From Vespula vulgaris (taxonomy: Eukaryota; Arthropoda; Insecta; Hymenoptera; Vespidae), in the NCBI RefSeq assembly GCF_905475345.1, contig NC_066589.1, positions 1 to 64,000 on the forward strand: DNA of 64,000 nucleotides, read 5' to 3'. The notes beneath the pieces were generated by a model. The model was not told the DNA's origin and did not search any database. It saw only the letters and a list, made by a program, of their open reading frames with translations. The translations under genes and the position numbers were made by a program. Every line of letters begins with the position of its first letter. Position 1 is the first letter of the stretch. Below are positions 37,058 through 50,800 of this stretch, one piece after another.

Positions 37058-39764
37058 TCATAAGAAAGGATTTTTAGAATTTCTTGTTATAGTGCTTACA
37101 CCTGTACCCACCTGAAACAATGTTTTTAGACTTTATAATATAAGAATATAGAAAATTAATTTATATAGTAAACAAAATAAATTTAACGATATAAAAGTTT
37201 AAGAGTAGGAAATTGATTACTTGCCATAAACGGATTCGCGTGATATGCTGGAACAGTTGGTTGCCAAACTCTATTCGTTAGTGGTGGTGTTAACTGACTA
37301 AATTGAACAGTATCTCTGTTATTAGCTGAGTCTATACCCATCCATTGTGAATCTGTATTTTAAGATAAATTTCATTTATGCGAGTTAAATAATATCAAAA
37401 TGTTATAATATGTTATTTGAATATTAGTACCATTTGAATCACTTGATATTAGATAAAATGCGATCAAAACGATCGAATGATCATACACACACATACAAAA
37501 TGGCTTTTAAATAAGTTAATAATAATAACGAAATAAATATCTTTCTATGTACTGTATAATATTTTAGAAAGTATATTTTCATTTTAAAACTTACCATTAT
37601 TTACAGGAAATTGCACTTGTTTGAATGGATTAATTGGATTACACAAAGAGTTCTCTGGCTGCATATTATTATTTATTACATTAACAGATGGTCGCCATAC
37701 ATCAGTACTTGTAAATGGATTTGAAATTACATGTGTTGTTTGATTATCTGCATTCCATATAGAATTTGTTGCTGAAACACAAAGCATTGTGTACATTTCT
37801 TTTCTTTTGTATACAATTTGTAAATATTCTTACTATTGAAATTATTAGCATTCCATGTCGATGTTAATATTTTTGTTGTTTCTTCTTTCTGTTGTGTTTG
37901 TTTCATCAAAAAATCTAAGTCTTTAAGTGCCGCATAACGATCTTCTGATGGAGGCACTTTAGTTCCATTTATATTTGCCGTTAGCAAATTTCCTCCACTC
38001 ATGTTAAATGTAGTCGACATATCTGTACCTATAAATAAAATAAACTTATTAAAATTTTTCTAGCTATTATTAATGACATTTTTACTATTAATATGTTTAT
38101 TGAAAATAAAGTAAATAAAATAGACATACTTTTAGAAGTATTGAAGACTGGATTATTGTCAAAATTAGCAAAAAACGGCTGAGGTGTAACTGATTGATTC
38201 AGCCTATTGACAGGCACTGTGGTATGAAAAGGTTCAGGAACATTACTAAAATCAGCTACAAAGTCTGATGTAAAGTTATTCGTACTAGCTGGTTCTGAAT
38301 TCTTGATTTTCTGTGCCACTACCGGCAATGTGGTAGATGTCCCAGAAATAGGAACCCGTGGAATGCTGGTTTGTTTTATAGATTGGGATTGTTGAGTTGA
38401 ATTTTGATTTGCTAAGGACGGATCTAAATAATACCTCTTTAATTCATATTTTGCATTCATCAGATCTTTCATTTTTTGTTCATCTTTAATATCTGAATTT
38501 AGTGATGAATTCAAGTTCATTAAACCTAACCATATCCTTGCACAACATTCATTACCATGTTCTTTTATAAAATCTATTTCCTCTTGGGTAAATGTTGCCA
38601 TGGTAATTGATTTTACTCTATGAGGTGGTGTCAAACCCCGTCTGTGAAAGAGTGCAAAAATACAACATACTTTTTAACGAAAATCAATCTTGAATTAATA
38701 TTAAGAATGTAATGGTAATGGTAAGAACATAATTTCATCATCTTGCTGTACATTGTATAAACTGATGTACTGTTTAGGTGTGTTTGTGTGTGTGTATCCC
38801 TTTTGGCAACCTGCCACTTTTATTTGTTCTTCATTTTATTCTATAAAGTTTATATTTCTAGAAGATATAAATTGTTAGCATTCCATGTTAATTGTTTTTT
38901 TTTTTTTTTTTTAGAAGATATAAATTGTAATATGTTATGAAGACTGTCATTTAAATTTATAAACTATATATACCCCATGCATGATTTTAAAAGAAAATTT
39001 TCTATGATTAAATGATATATATTCTTATCTACAAAAAAAAATAATAATAGATATTTGTTAATAATTATTTTCTATATACTTTTCAAAGATACAAAATTTA
39101 ATACTAGTCATAAGCAAATTAATGAAAAAAATTTAACACTTATTTTAATTTTTGGTTGCTTGGATAAAAGGAAACTATTGATACTTATGCAAAAAAAAAT
39201 GTATAATGCACGTTTATAAACTATGCATTTGTATCAATGATACTATACTTATCAATTGAGAGGATAATATTTGGTCAATTTCGAACATGTACCTTATCTA
39301 CATCCTTTTCAGAAAACGAGTTAAGACTTATTTGCATCCAATGGCAAGAGCATTTCTTTTAATTATCTAACAAAAATCAGAAAAAGGGAAAATGAGAACG
39401 ATATTCGTGAAAAATAAATGATAGAGCATTGTGGAGAAGAAAAATGCTGGTGTCGCAATCCGTTATCCGGAAGAAGAAGCGATAAACCAAAGGGGACAGA
39501 AAGATATAGAAGTCACAATGGAATGCGTTATCAAATAATATTAATTCATAGAAATAATGGACCAAGCGAGTATAATAATTTTTAAAAAACATGTACTTAC
39601 AGCATACCAGAGCAAGATGTACAGACGAAAGAACCGATTGTCATGTTGACGTAAGTTGGTCCTCGTTGATGGCAGTCGAAACATTCTTTGTTTCCCGGAA
39701 GCGAAACCAGTTCGCGTAATATCTTTAAATTTTTCTCGTCTTGTTTTTTCTTAGCAGATGCCAT
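37058..39764 (-). CDS. drongo: Arf-GAP domain FG-repeat-type protein (AGFG/drongo)
   Basis: AGFG proteins carry an ArfGAP zinc finger and NPF motifs that bind EH-domain endocytic proteins. Exons: 39601-39764, 38130-38641, 37834-38028, 37595-37771, 37225-37352, 37058-37111; 409 residues. The zinc finger is C-x2-C-x16-C-x2-C (CFDCHQRGPTY through FVCTSCSG), then LRGLTPPHRVKSITMATF and the arginine-less run KEHGNECCARIWLGL. The Asn/Ser/Thr-rich C-terminal half carries four NPF motifs and ends KNPFL, as human AGFG1 ends NPFL. The last intron uses a GC donor (ATG|GCAAGT). The name drongo follows the single Drosophila AGFG homologue. Confidence 0.9.
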
Positions 39765-41128
39765 CGTACGAAATGCTACGTTGTAAAGTTCGTAGACTCG
39801 CAGAGAACAATATCACAAATCTTCTCGCGTTGCGTTTACGGAACTTAAGGCCATCACACAAGCTGTTCCATTACAAACGGATAGAGAGAGAGAAAGAGAG
39901 GGAGAAAAAGAGAGGGATATATATGCACATGCATATGAGTATATGACCAATCGGAGATCTCACATACGGACGCCATTTTTGGCAGATGCATAAAAGCATT
40001 GCATGGAGGTACCGATTGGCGTATACATTTGTGCGTTTAAACTCTTATGTTAGGCTTATGTCTAGAGTATGATAGCTTGCTAAAATGTGTGTGTGTATGT
40101 ATGTGTGTATATATATATATATATATTTACTCAATTGCAATGAATGTTGTATTACGAAACATGATTTGAATAATAAGCATTAGAGAAAAGATCTTTTGAG
40201 GTCATGGAAAAATATTTTTGATTTGATTATATATACATATTATATACATATAAATAATATATTAAATTAATATATTAAAATCTACTGTCATATTTAATTC
40301 ACATATTACATTTTCTTTGAATAATTTTCAATACAAGATTAAACTTACATAATTATGAACATATTATAGACGAATTAATCAAGAAGGCTGATATAAAGAA
40401 ATAAGAATAAAAATTACAATAATACATGATATAAGAAATTTTGGAATACGTTCACTTATATAATTACCTTTTTCTACGTTTAACCGTTGTAATAGTTAAT
40501 CGAAAAAAATTGAACAATTATCAAACTCCATTGAAATTTAAACGTAATATCAAGGTCTAAATCAAGGTCAAAACCAAAAGAAATTAAAGTTTCGATCTAA
40601 TAAATCCCTGGCTAGTGATCCGTGGTGCTATCAATTTTATAGTTTACTAACGATTCGTTCATGAGCTAATGCATTGATAGACCTGGCTTGTTTCTCCACC
40701 AATAATAATTATATTATAACAAACAAGTAATAAAGCAATAAAGTAAGATGTATGCATGATTATTTATATATATAACGTTAAATGTATAAAGAATTTTCAA
40801 ATAGAAAGAATGCATATAGTAAATACTTTTATTTAAAATATAGATAAAAATATAATACTTTCTATATAGTTTTATTTGTGTAATATCTATGAAATTAATC
40901 AAAGGAGTTTGAAAGAAATGGGAATGTTTCGCGCTTCTCCTATTATGATTGGTTAGAGTAAGTTAATTGATCATTGTTATTGGTCACAAGAAAATGATGC
41001 TTTTGAGTTAACTTATATAGTTTAAATTAATTTTAATGAATTCAATAAAATATCTGTAAATTATAATTGGTCATCGATAACGTTTCTTCGTTCTTATTGG
41101 TCGGAAAGTGTAATAGCACATCGGAATG
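39765..41128. other. Intergenic between divergent AGFG and vigilin
   Basis: No CDS. A GA-rich stretch lies at 39,882-39,914, a TG/TA tract at 40,087-40,127, and a CGCCATTTTTGG motif (YY1-like core) near 39,971. A short minus-strand open frame at 40,714-40,902 is low-complexity and unsupported. Confidence 0.45.
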
Positions 41129-41136
41129 TATAAAAG
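41129..41136 (+). promoter_or_regulatory. TATA box (TATAAAAG) of vigilin
   Basis: A TATAAAAG motif is followed within about 95 bp by a donor (ACCG|GTAAGG at 41,224) that fits the first non-coding exon of vigilin. Confidence 0.55.
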
Positions 41137-41159
41137 ACTACGACTAATGCGATGGCAGA

Positions 41160-42705
41160 ATTTTTGCATGCAGGCAACATTTGAGCATTTATCTGATTTT
41201 ACTACATTTCACTTTACGTGACCGGTAAGGAACGTTGTGGATTTTTTTGCTTCTAAAAAATCATTTACCAAGCATTAATTTAATTATATATATTATACTA
41301 TTTCGTATTTAACATTCATCGATCTTGAAATGTTTCAGGCAGATCATCGGTAAACTGGCTAGCTAATACACGTTTATTACTTGGCCGGATTTTTCGATTA
41401 CGGTAGAGTAAGTACACTTTTCTTGACATTATTCATTTCTTATATGTATGAACATAGGTCAGTCTAATTTTAACAATGGTAAATTGAGAACTGGAGTTTT
41501 ATGTAATAAATAGAAAATTTTTCGTTTCGTAATTCAGAATAAGATTCTTCAAATATACGTATGGGAAGAGGTTAGTGAAGTCGTGACGTGTCAGGTGAAT
41601 ACTTCATTCCATATGGTGGTTAGTTCTTCAACCTCTGATTGTTGACATGCTGCTTTTTATCTCGAGTTAATTTATTTAATCTTCTTTCGAAAAAATATCT
41701 TTCTTTTAACGTTTAAAGAGAAAGGAATATAAAAAACATATTATGCAGAGATCTTTATAGATTTATCTATAATTATCAAGGTAATATTTCAACATAAGAA
41801 GCATGTTGTAGCTTTGGAATATTAATGTTTTTTTGTCATTTTAATTTATCTTTAAAAGTTGCCATTACGTTTTAGATTTTTATTACTTTATATATTTATA
41901 TTTAATTCAGTCATAAATTCTATTTTTGGACTATGCTTTTTTATTGGTGAAATTGCTTTCTAATAATATATATAATCTATTTCTTTGCTTTGTTTAATTA
42001 ATAAAATAATTAATAAATCAGGCAATATCTTTAAAAACCATATAAGTTATATCTTGATTAATCTCTTCATTCTGAATTTAAGAAGTTTATAGAAATATAT
42101 CTTAGAAAAATATTTATGTATTATAATATATTAATTAACTAGATTATCTATAATGATTTTAATAAAAAACGAAAATAATAAACTATTCAATGATTTCTCA
42201 TTAGTTCTATTATATTTTATTACTTTTTACAAAGTTTATACTATAACGTAAATGGTTTTATAAAGTAATTATAACGAAACATATTTTTACACATGTAATA
42301 TAAAATAACAAAAATTATTGGGTATATTAGTTTTTTTATATTTTTTGATATGAAGTAATGATCATGAAAATAAATATTATTAAGCTACATACATAATAAT
42401 AAAGTAACTATGATTCAAAAAGTATTAATTATAGAGATAAGTTGATTTTATTTCAATATTTGATTATTCATTATATTTCTATATTGGTGTTTATATATCC
42501 TATTAATTTTTTTTTTGTTATTTTTGAGATATATAGAAATAAATATTTATAATAATATATCTTTTAAATAATATATTTTTTATATAAATAAAATAAAGTA
42601 TATACAAATTAAAGAGCAATATATATATATTTATTATCATTCATCGATTTATTTTGTTTTATAGTGCTACTGTAAGGACTTGGCACGAAACAGGACAATC
42701 CCAAT
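41160..42705 (+). other. 5' UTR exons and introns of vigilin
   Basis: Inferred leader exons are about 41,160-41,224 (donor GTAAGG), 41,339-41,407 (acceptor TTTCAG, donor GTAAGT), and 42,665-42,705 leading into the ATG. The 1.25-kb intron between the last two is AT-rich and shows no other feature. Confidence 0.5.
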
Positions 42706-45700
42706 ATGCAGCAGCAATCAGTAATGGAAGAGGGAATGGACTATGACCCACCAACCTACGATGAAACATTCCCAGTTCTCCCAGAATCAGCTTCAAGCAT
42801 TGGGAGATTAAATAGTTTCTCTTTAAATAATAATATGCAACTTGGGCGTATAACAATTACCCAGGTATCATTTTCAATTGATTATAAACTATGAATCATC
42901 ATATGTCATTTTGTCATATAGGTAATTCTGTTTTATATGATTTTATTCAAATTATACTTTCTTTTTTCTTTATTTTATAGATATTTCGCGTACCAGGAGA
43001 GGAACGTAAATTTGATCATAGTGATAAATTTGGAGAACGTGAATCAATTAGAACATGTAAAGCAATCATGAAGGAGACAGATACTATTATCGAAATAGCA
43101 ACTTCGAAAGACCAGTCTCTTACATTCCTAATCACTGGTAAACAAAGTCAAGTTTTGGAGGCAAAACGACGAATCTTAACAACATTTCAAACTCAAGTAT
43201 GACTTTTAATTTCACTTAAATTATTTAGAAATATGATGTAGTAGCTTTACTTTATCTATTAATTTATACTTTTATAATTATTTATTTCAGGCAAGTAAAC
43301 AAATCAATATTCTGAAGGATCATCATCGCTGGATTCTTGGAAAACAAGGGCAAAGACTCAAAGATCTTGAAAAAACAACTGCAACAAAAATTAATGTACC
43401 GGGTGTACAAGATCAATCAGACATAATAACAATTACAGGAACTAAAGATGGGATAGAAAAAGCTGAACATGAAATCAGAGTTATCTCTGATGAACAGGTA
43501 ACCATGTAATTCCATAGATCTTTTGAAACGTTATTTATATATAATATACATTATATTAATATTTTAGTCTAGAAAAGCTTTTGAAAGGATAACTATGCCA
43601 AAAATTTATCATCCTTTTATATATGGTGCACATAATGAGAATTTAAATGCAATGATGAATGAAACTGGTGCTCGCATTAATATTCCTCCACCCTCTGTAC
43701 AAAATGATGAAATAACTATAGCTGGAGAAAAGGAAGGTGTTTTATTGGCTAAACAAAAAATAGAGAATATTTATAAAGATATGGTATAATGTTATAAATA
43801 TAAATATTTATTATTTGTTGTTTCTTATTATACTTATTAGTTCAATATTAATGTTTATCATATTTCCAACTTAGGAGAGAAGGTGTACAACAGTTTCAGT
43901 TGAAGTTCCCAAATCACAACATAAATATGTTATTGGACCTCGTGGTAGTACTATAGCTGAAATTTTACAATTAACTGGTGTAAGTGTAGAAATGCCAGCT
44001 CCGGATTCCGCAACTGGAACGATTACTCTCAGAGGTCCACAAGAAAAATTAGGACAAGGTAAGATAACTATTAAGTGCTTATGTTAACAACTATGTAATT
44101 TGTATATTTATAATTTTTAGTTTTTCGTGTTATAATTTTATTATTTTTTATATGCAGCACTAGATAAAGTTTACGAAAAAGCTAACAGTGTACGAACGGC
44201 TGGAGTAGAAGCTCCTGTTTGGCTACACAAATATATAATTGGAAGGAAAGGTGTAAACATAAAAAAAGTTACACAAGAAATGCCTAAAGTAAACGTAGAA
44301 TTTACTGGTAAGGAGGATAAAATTAAAATTGAAGGCCCTCCAGAAGAAGTTGAAAAGGCACAAAATGAACTTCAACTTATGGTTAACGACCTCATGTCAA
44401 AACTTACCTTCACAGAATTAAATGTTGATCCTAGATTCTATAAACACATAATTGGTAAAAATGGATGCAATGGTAAGAATTTTACATTTTTTTTCTTGCT
44501 TTTTGTTAATCCGTAATATTGAAATAAACCTATATTTTCCAGTAAATCGTGTTAAAGAAGGTACAGGTGTTATAATCAACATTTCTGAAAATGATGGTAG
44601 TAATGTAATACGTATTGAAGGCAACGTTGCAGGTGTAATGAAAGCCAAAACGGTTAGTATGTGTGTGTGTACGCGCGCCACATATTCTTTTACAGTAATT
44701 GTTTTATTAAGATGTATTTATGAATTTTTATTACATTTTAATTGTTTAGGAACTCTTGGAGATGATTAAGAAATTAGAGAACGAAAATGAAAAAGATGTT
44801 GTAATAGATCATCGATTTTATCGCAGTATTATCGGCAATAAAGGAGATAATATTAAAGAGATTAGAGACAAATTTAATCAAGTACAAATTGTAATTCCTA
44901 GTCCAGGTATCCAATATTATGTATTTTATTTTTTCATTTATTTTAACATATAATCTTCCTTTGATCCCTTAATATTACGTATATATAAATTCTTTTTCTA
45001 GGGGAGAAAGGGGATATTGTTAAAATTAGGGGACCCAAAGAAGATGTTGATAAGTGCCATAAATATTTGATGAGACTTGTGAAAGAACTAAATGAAAACA
45101 ATCATGTATTAGAAGTTCCCATTTTCAAGCAATTTCATAAATTTGTAATTGGAAAGGGTGGTGTTAATATCAAAAAGGTAAGTAAGGAAGAAAAGAAAGG
45201 CAATGTAACCTTAATTCTTCTTTATACTGTCATAATGTTATTTAGATACGAGAAGAAACACAAACGAAAATTGATTTACCTGCGGAAGGTGAAAAAAGTG
45301 ATGTTATTACCATTACTGGAAAGAAAGAAAACGTAGAAAAAGCTAAAGAAATGATACAAAAAATACAAAATGAAATGGTATATATTATAAGAACATGAAA
45401 ACGCAAAAAATTGAATAATATTATTAACACTTCATATCATTTTTGTTTATTAGGCTAATATTGTGATCGATGAAATTATAATACCACCAAAGTTCTATAA
45501 TTTCTTAATTGGAACTGGCGGTAAATTAATACATTCTATTATGGAAGATTGTGGTGGTGTAACAATTAAATTTCCCACTGCTGAAAGCAGAAGTGATAAG
45601 GTAAACAAATAATTTTGAATAAATATTAGAAATGTAAGTTGTTCTTTTGAAATCAATGCATGCAATTTTCTAGGTATGTAACAAAGGTACAAACAAATGT

Positions 45701-48576
45701 TTCATACAAAATTAAACGGTTTCGAGGAACACATCAGATTGATTAATTGAGCAGATTTTTTATAATTTGTTTGAACACTTCTTCTATCAAGGTATTTTTT
45801 TCTCAATAATATTTTGTAAATTTTTATTAAAACTACTTTAAAAAATCATATTGAAACGAAACATTTCTTATCGTAGTTAATTTGCAAAAAAGAAATGCTC
45901 CAAAATAATATAAGAGTAAATTTGTTGTTTGAATTATAAAATATTAATTATTGTGTCACTCAAACCATTTAATTTTGTATAACATATATTTTTATATTTG
46001 TATCAAAGATAAAAATGTATACAGTAATGAAAATACACAAATGTAAAAAAAAAAAATAAAATTATTATATTTTAATTAGGTGAGTATCAGAGGTCCAAAA
46101 GAGGACGTAGAGAAAGCAAAACAGCAACTGTTAGAACTCACTAATGAGAAACAACTTACGAGTTATTCTGTTGAAGTTCGTGCCAAAGTTCAACACCATA
46201 AGTTTCTTATTGGAAAAAATGGTGCCAATATCAGAAAGGTAATATTCTCAAGCGGATATTTATGTGTAATAATTATAAAAATGAAAATCAAAATAACATG
46301 TGAATTAATTTTTGTATTAGATAAGAGAATCTACAGGTGCCCGTATAATTTTTCCGACTGAAGAAGATCAAGACAAAGAAGTTATTACTATTATGGGTAA
46401 AAAAGAGGCTGTAGAGAAAGCTAAAGTTGAATTGGAAGCAAATATTAACGAAATTGTAAGATTTTATCAATATTTTTTAACAATATACTTAATATTTCTA
46501 AATAATATTTTTGGTTGTCTTAGGATAACATCACTGAGGGTGAAATACACATTGACCCTAAACATCATAGACATTTTGTAGCAAGAAGAGGAGGTGTTTT
46601 ACATCGTATTGCTGATGAGTGCGGTGGGGTACAAATTTCTTTTCCAAGAGCAGGTGTTGATAGCGACCGTGTAATTCTTAAGGGATCACATGAATGTATT
46701 GAAGCTGCAAAACAACGAATGCAGGAAATTGTTCGAGAACTAGTAAGTTATAATATTACTTTGTACCTTTCTTAAAGTCATTATAAAAGACATTTTAAAT
46801 AAAAAATGGATCTTTCGAAGAATATATTACATTATTTTTGCAGGAATCCATGGTAACAGTAAACTGCATAATACCTCAAAAACATCATCGTACTGTAATG
46901 GGAGCTAAAGGCCACAAAGTTCAAACTATTGTATCTGAATATGACGTGCAAATCAAATTTCCTGATCGTGATATATTTGGTAAAAATAATTAAATATTTG
47001 TTTTAAACGCATATAAGTATAATTAAATATAAATATATATTTTATTACATATATTATTAAATAATTTAATAGAAAAACATCACATTACTGAAAAAATTGA
47101 TGGTGAGAATGGAGAACTCTCAGACGTTCTTGTGTGTAATATAATTCGTATCACTGGTCAACCAGATAATGTAGCTGCTGCTAAACAAGCACTACTCGAT
47201 CTTGTACCTATAACAATCGAGGTTAGTATCTTTTAAATATTTTTCAAAAAAATTTCGTTAATAATCATATAATAAAAATTTGTCTTTTTCAGGTACCAGT
47301 ACCATTTAATTTTCATCGTTCAATCATTGGTCAGAAAGGTCGTGATGTACGAGAATTAATGAATATGTATGATGTTCGTATTATGTTATCACCTGCAGAA
47401 GAAAAACTTGATTATATAAAGGTATATTTTTCATAAATATATTCATACGATTCCTTACATAATTTTAAGTTATAAAGATATCATTATTAATGTAAAACTC
47501 ATTGATCAGATTTCTGGAACACCATCGTGTGTTGAAAATGCGAAACAAGCAATTCTTGAAAAGTGCAAATCTTTAGAAGCTGATCGTCAGGAGAGAGCAC
47601 TTAAATCTTTTGAATTAAAGGTATTTAATATATTAGGGTAATATATATTTACACATACACACACAAAATATATAACAATCAATATTTTATATCTTTCTCA
47701 TATTATTATTTCATAGAAAAAAAATAAATAATAATAATAATAATAATAATAATTTTAACGTACTGCGTATTTTTAGATCGAGATTGATCCAGAATATCAT
47801 CCAAAAATAATAGGTCGTAAAGGAGCCGTTATTAGCAAAATACGTAGTGATCACGATGTTCAAATTAATTTCCCTCGCAAAGGTAATCCAGAAGAGCATA
47901 TCATTACTATTACTGGTTACGAAAAAAATGCTTATAGTGCGCGTGATGATATAACAAAAATAGTTAATGAATTGGTAAGATTAAATCATGTTGATAAATA
48001 ACAAATTTGATGGATGCAAATTTTATTATCAGGTATTATTTTTCTGTAGAATCGATTAACAAAAGAAGAAGTACATATAAACGCTGCTGTACATTCACGC
48101 TTGATTGGTTCAAAAGGCAGAAATATTCGTAAAATAATGGACGAATACAAAGTGGATATTAAATTTCCACGAAAAACTGATCCTGATCCTAATGTTGTTA
48201 CAATAAAGGGTGCAGAAGAAAATGTTGCTCAAGCTAAAGATCATCTTCTAAACTTAGAAGAAGAATACGTATGTGTCCTGCATTTTATATCTTTAAATAT
48301 AATATTGAAAATATATAAAATTTATGTTTTAAATTCTAGATGCAAGATGTATTAGAAAATGAATATCGCGAAAATCTGCGTACACCTCACCACTATGATG
48401 GAGGTTTAACTAACAATGTAAGTGAGTCTGGTTTTATCGTGAAAGGGGGTCCTTGGGAACAGCAAAGGCAACAGAATGCTCCAAATACTGCAAGTGTTGA
48501 AGAGTTTCCACAATTCGCTGGATATTCTCATGTACCAATTGTAGCCCCTGATGGTCCTTGGGGTGTTAAACGTTAA
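42706..48576 (+). CDS. Dp1: Vigilin, multi-KH RNA-binding protein (Dp1)
   Basis: RNA- and DNA-binding protein of tandem KH domains; in flies it is linked to heterochromatin and mRNA control. Exons: 42706-42864, 42981-43196, 43291-43497, 43568-43783, 43875-44058, 44158-44472, 44543-44652, 44750-44906, 45002-45177, 45246-45377, 45454-45600, 46080-46238, 46321-46455, 46524-46742, 46844-46979, 47073-47221, 47293-47421, 47510-47620, 47777-47974, 48050-48268, 48340-48576; 1236 residues, all in frame. About 15 KH units are visible. Typical GxxG loops: IGKNG, IGRKG, IGKGG, IGSKG. The first unit lacks a GxxG and is degenerate, the third has IYGAHNEN, and the eleventh has VARRGG. Two KH domains are split just after the GxxG helix. 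The C-terminus ends GPWGVKR. Length agrees with the family (about 1250). Confidence 0.95.
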
Positions 48577-50132
48577 GAATTATCTCTAGAAAGTCATTAT
48601 AAGGTAATTTTCCTCTGACAAACAGTATAAAAGTATATACGCCCTTCTGGGTGATTCCCCTATTCCATTACTGATGTTGCTGCATACGACCTGGCCACTC
48701 TATTGGACTTTGACACTGGTTTGCTACATAACGTTTGACGATGATGTTTATATTTACAATTCACACCAATGTCCTATGTATCTGTAACTGCAATGCAAGA
48801 CATTATAATTTTGTTGCCACGTTACGCATATACATTGAGATACAGGAAGCACATGATTTTATACACAATGAAATGTGTAGCCTTGTAACTATTTTTGTTG
48901 ATATGCCTTTCAGGTACAGATATGTTGTACTTAAGGCTGTGGGTTCTTAGAAGGTAGTCTTTTGTGTATTATATAATTCTCAGATTGTCTATTCATTTAG
49001 ATTGTGTGAGTGAACTTTTCACTCTGTCTGGCATAATATTTTGTTAATTTATTTATATTTTTGTATATAAATTGCTTCTTTTTGTTGTGTTAAACTTTAA
49101 TGAAATCAATTTTAAACCACATCATGATATTAGAAACTATGGAAAAATACATGCGTATCAAGAAGCTTTAAGGTCTTTCTAAGGAAAACGTTCCTAGATC
49201 TTATTGTAATTTCATACTTTGTTACCTAGTTGGTAGGGCTGCTCTCTGCATCCCTAAATTCCGATATATTATACAAAAAGTTAATGAGAGAGAATGTAAC
49301 ACTACTTATTACTGGTTTTGCTTGAAAGCTTTAAAGATAATATTGTGCGTTGGAGGAACAATCTTTAGAAAGCCTTGACACGCACGTGCGCTCTTTTATA
49401 GCCACTGAAATATGAGATGCAGAAACGCCGTTGTTGAGAATCGTCAATATTTTGTAGGTCAAAGAAGATATAAAGTACATTTCGTTAGAAGACTTTATTT
49501 ATTTATTCATCACTTAATGTATCATGTGCAAACCTGCATTCTACTATTTCTGAGGCCAACTAGCTAAGAAAAAAATATTCGGTTCAAGTGCCTTGTCTAT
49601 TTTCTTCAAGACAGCTCATTTCAATTGTTAGAGGAATTTGAATATTAGAAAAAAGTCTCGCGTGCTCTCGCGCGCCAGAGGGAGAGAGAGAGACATATAT
49701 TGATAATAACTATATTAATAAATATAATCAATGTATAACAGGTACCACATAAGTACATAATACTACTATTATAAAGACGATAATAGAAGTATCATGTATG
49801 CAGAAATTCACTTATATTTTTTAGATTTACAGTACTTTTTATAAGCTTACTTGGTATAGCGACCTATGTCATCCCAGTGCATGGTTAAATATAAGAAAGC
49901 AAGAATTAGCAAATCTTAACATACTTAGTTTGGCTAAGAGTTTGATAGAAGCTGTGCATGAATATACTTTTTCTAATGAGTTATAAATATAAAAATTGTA
50001 ATTATTACATTCTCTGTACACATAGATAAATAATGTCGAAACACGTGAATTTTATTGTAAGAATATACTACATAACTGATTTATTGTTACACAGGAGTTC
50101 TTCTTTTCTATCCCAATATGTAATATCACATT
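48577..50132. other. 3' UTR of vigilin and convergent spacer
   Basis: Probably mostly the vigilin 3' UTR. The plus-strand open frame at 48,735-48,950 has no homology and sits in this UTR. A GA tract lies at 49,678-49,691. The right end meets the 3' end of the phosphatase gene. Confidence 0.45.
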
Positions 50133-50720
50133 TTAATCTTGTTCGAGTAAATCTGATACATTTAATGTTTTTAATTGTTGAACAAATCCACTGTTAGGTT
50201 TGATACAATTTCTTTTACTTTTAACTTTTTGGTATGCATCATCATATGAAAGATTTTCTAAAGCCATCAAATAAGAAATAACAATAGTTGGTGAGCGGGA
50301 CACTCCTGCATTACAATGTACAAGAATATTTTCATGACGATTTTTGTGTATTATATTAATACATGTTTTTATTGGTAAGAATATATCTGATTCTGGCAAA
50401 TCTAATAACTCACAGTGATAATATTCTATGTTATTAAATTTAAGATTCAGATTAATACCAACACTTAAAATGTGTTTTATGTCATATTCCTTAAGTATTT
50501 CTATACTGACAGCAGGATCTTGTGAACTAAGAAATAAACCATGTATAATACAAGCAATATGCATATCAGGCTTTTCATCGAGAACAAATGGTAAACCTTG
50601 TGTTAATTCTTTCTTTACCCCATTCGCAACCTCATATCTTCTACCAAAAATATCTGTAGTAACTGTTCTAGATGGTCTCAAATTTATACTTTTATTTTTT
50701 ATAAGAGTTTGAAAATTCAT
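50133..50720 (-). CDS. Dual-specificity phosphatase, DUSP19-like
   Basis: Intronless, 195 residues from the ATG at 50720 (MNFQTLIKNK). The open frame continues 24 bp further upstream but begins there with TTG, so I chose the first ATG. The catalytic loop is VHCNAGVSRSPTI (HC-x5-R-S); the general-acid region is LLDLPESDI. The lead-in GLFLSSQDPAVSIEILKEY matches the LLLGSQDA entry of DUSP19. The end SGFVQQLKTL fits the PNSGFMEQL motif. DUSP19-type enzymes act on the JNK pathway in vertebrates; that role here is by family only. It lies 80 bp downstream of the pseudouridine synthase stop codon on the same strand, with no splice acceptor between. Confidence 0.85.
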   Translation of the reverse strand: MNFQTLIKNKSINLRPSRTVTTDIFGRRYEVANGVKKELTQGLPFVLDEKPDMHIACIIHGLFLSSQDPAVSIEILKEYDIKHILSVGINLNLKFNNIEYYHCELLDLPESDIFLPIKTCINIIHKNRHENILVHCNAGVSRSPTIVISYLMALENLSYDDAYQKVKSKRNCIKPNSGFVQQLKTLNVSDLLEQD

Positions 50721-50752
50721 TGCAAAATAAAATTTATCATGCAATGAATATT

Positions 50753-50758
50753 TTTATT
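50753..50758 (-). terminator. Poly(A) signal AATAAA between two genes
   Basis: AATAAA on the minus strand 42 bp after the pseudouridine synthase stop codon and just upstream of the phosphatase ATG. It could end the first transcript inside the start of the second gene. Confidence 0.45.
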
Positions 50759-50800
50759 AATATAAAAAATGCAATATTCAGCAAATTGAACATACACTTA

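Noticed and set aside
38859..38928. 17-bp direct repeat (TAGAAGATATAAATTGT) flanking a short insert and T18, resembling a retroposon target-site duplication
   Set aside because: The T run lies at the wrong end for poly(A)-primed insertion, and the insert is only about 19 bp.
50721..50744. Start at 50744 for the phosphatase
   Set aside because: The codon is TTG; the first ATG in frame is at 50720.
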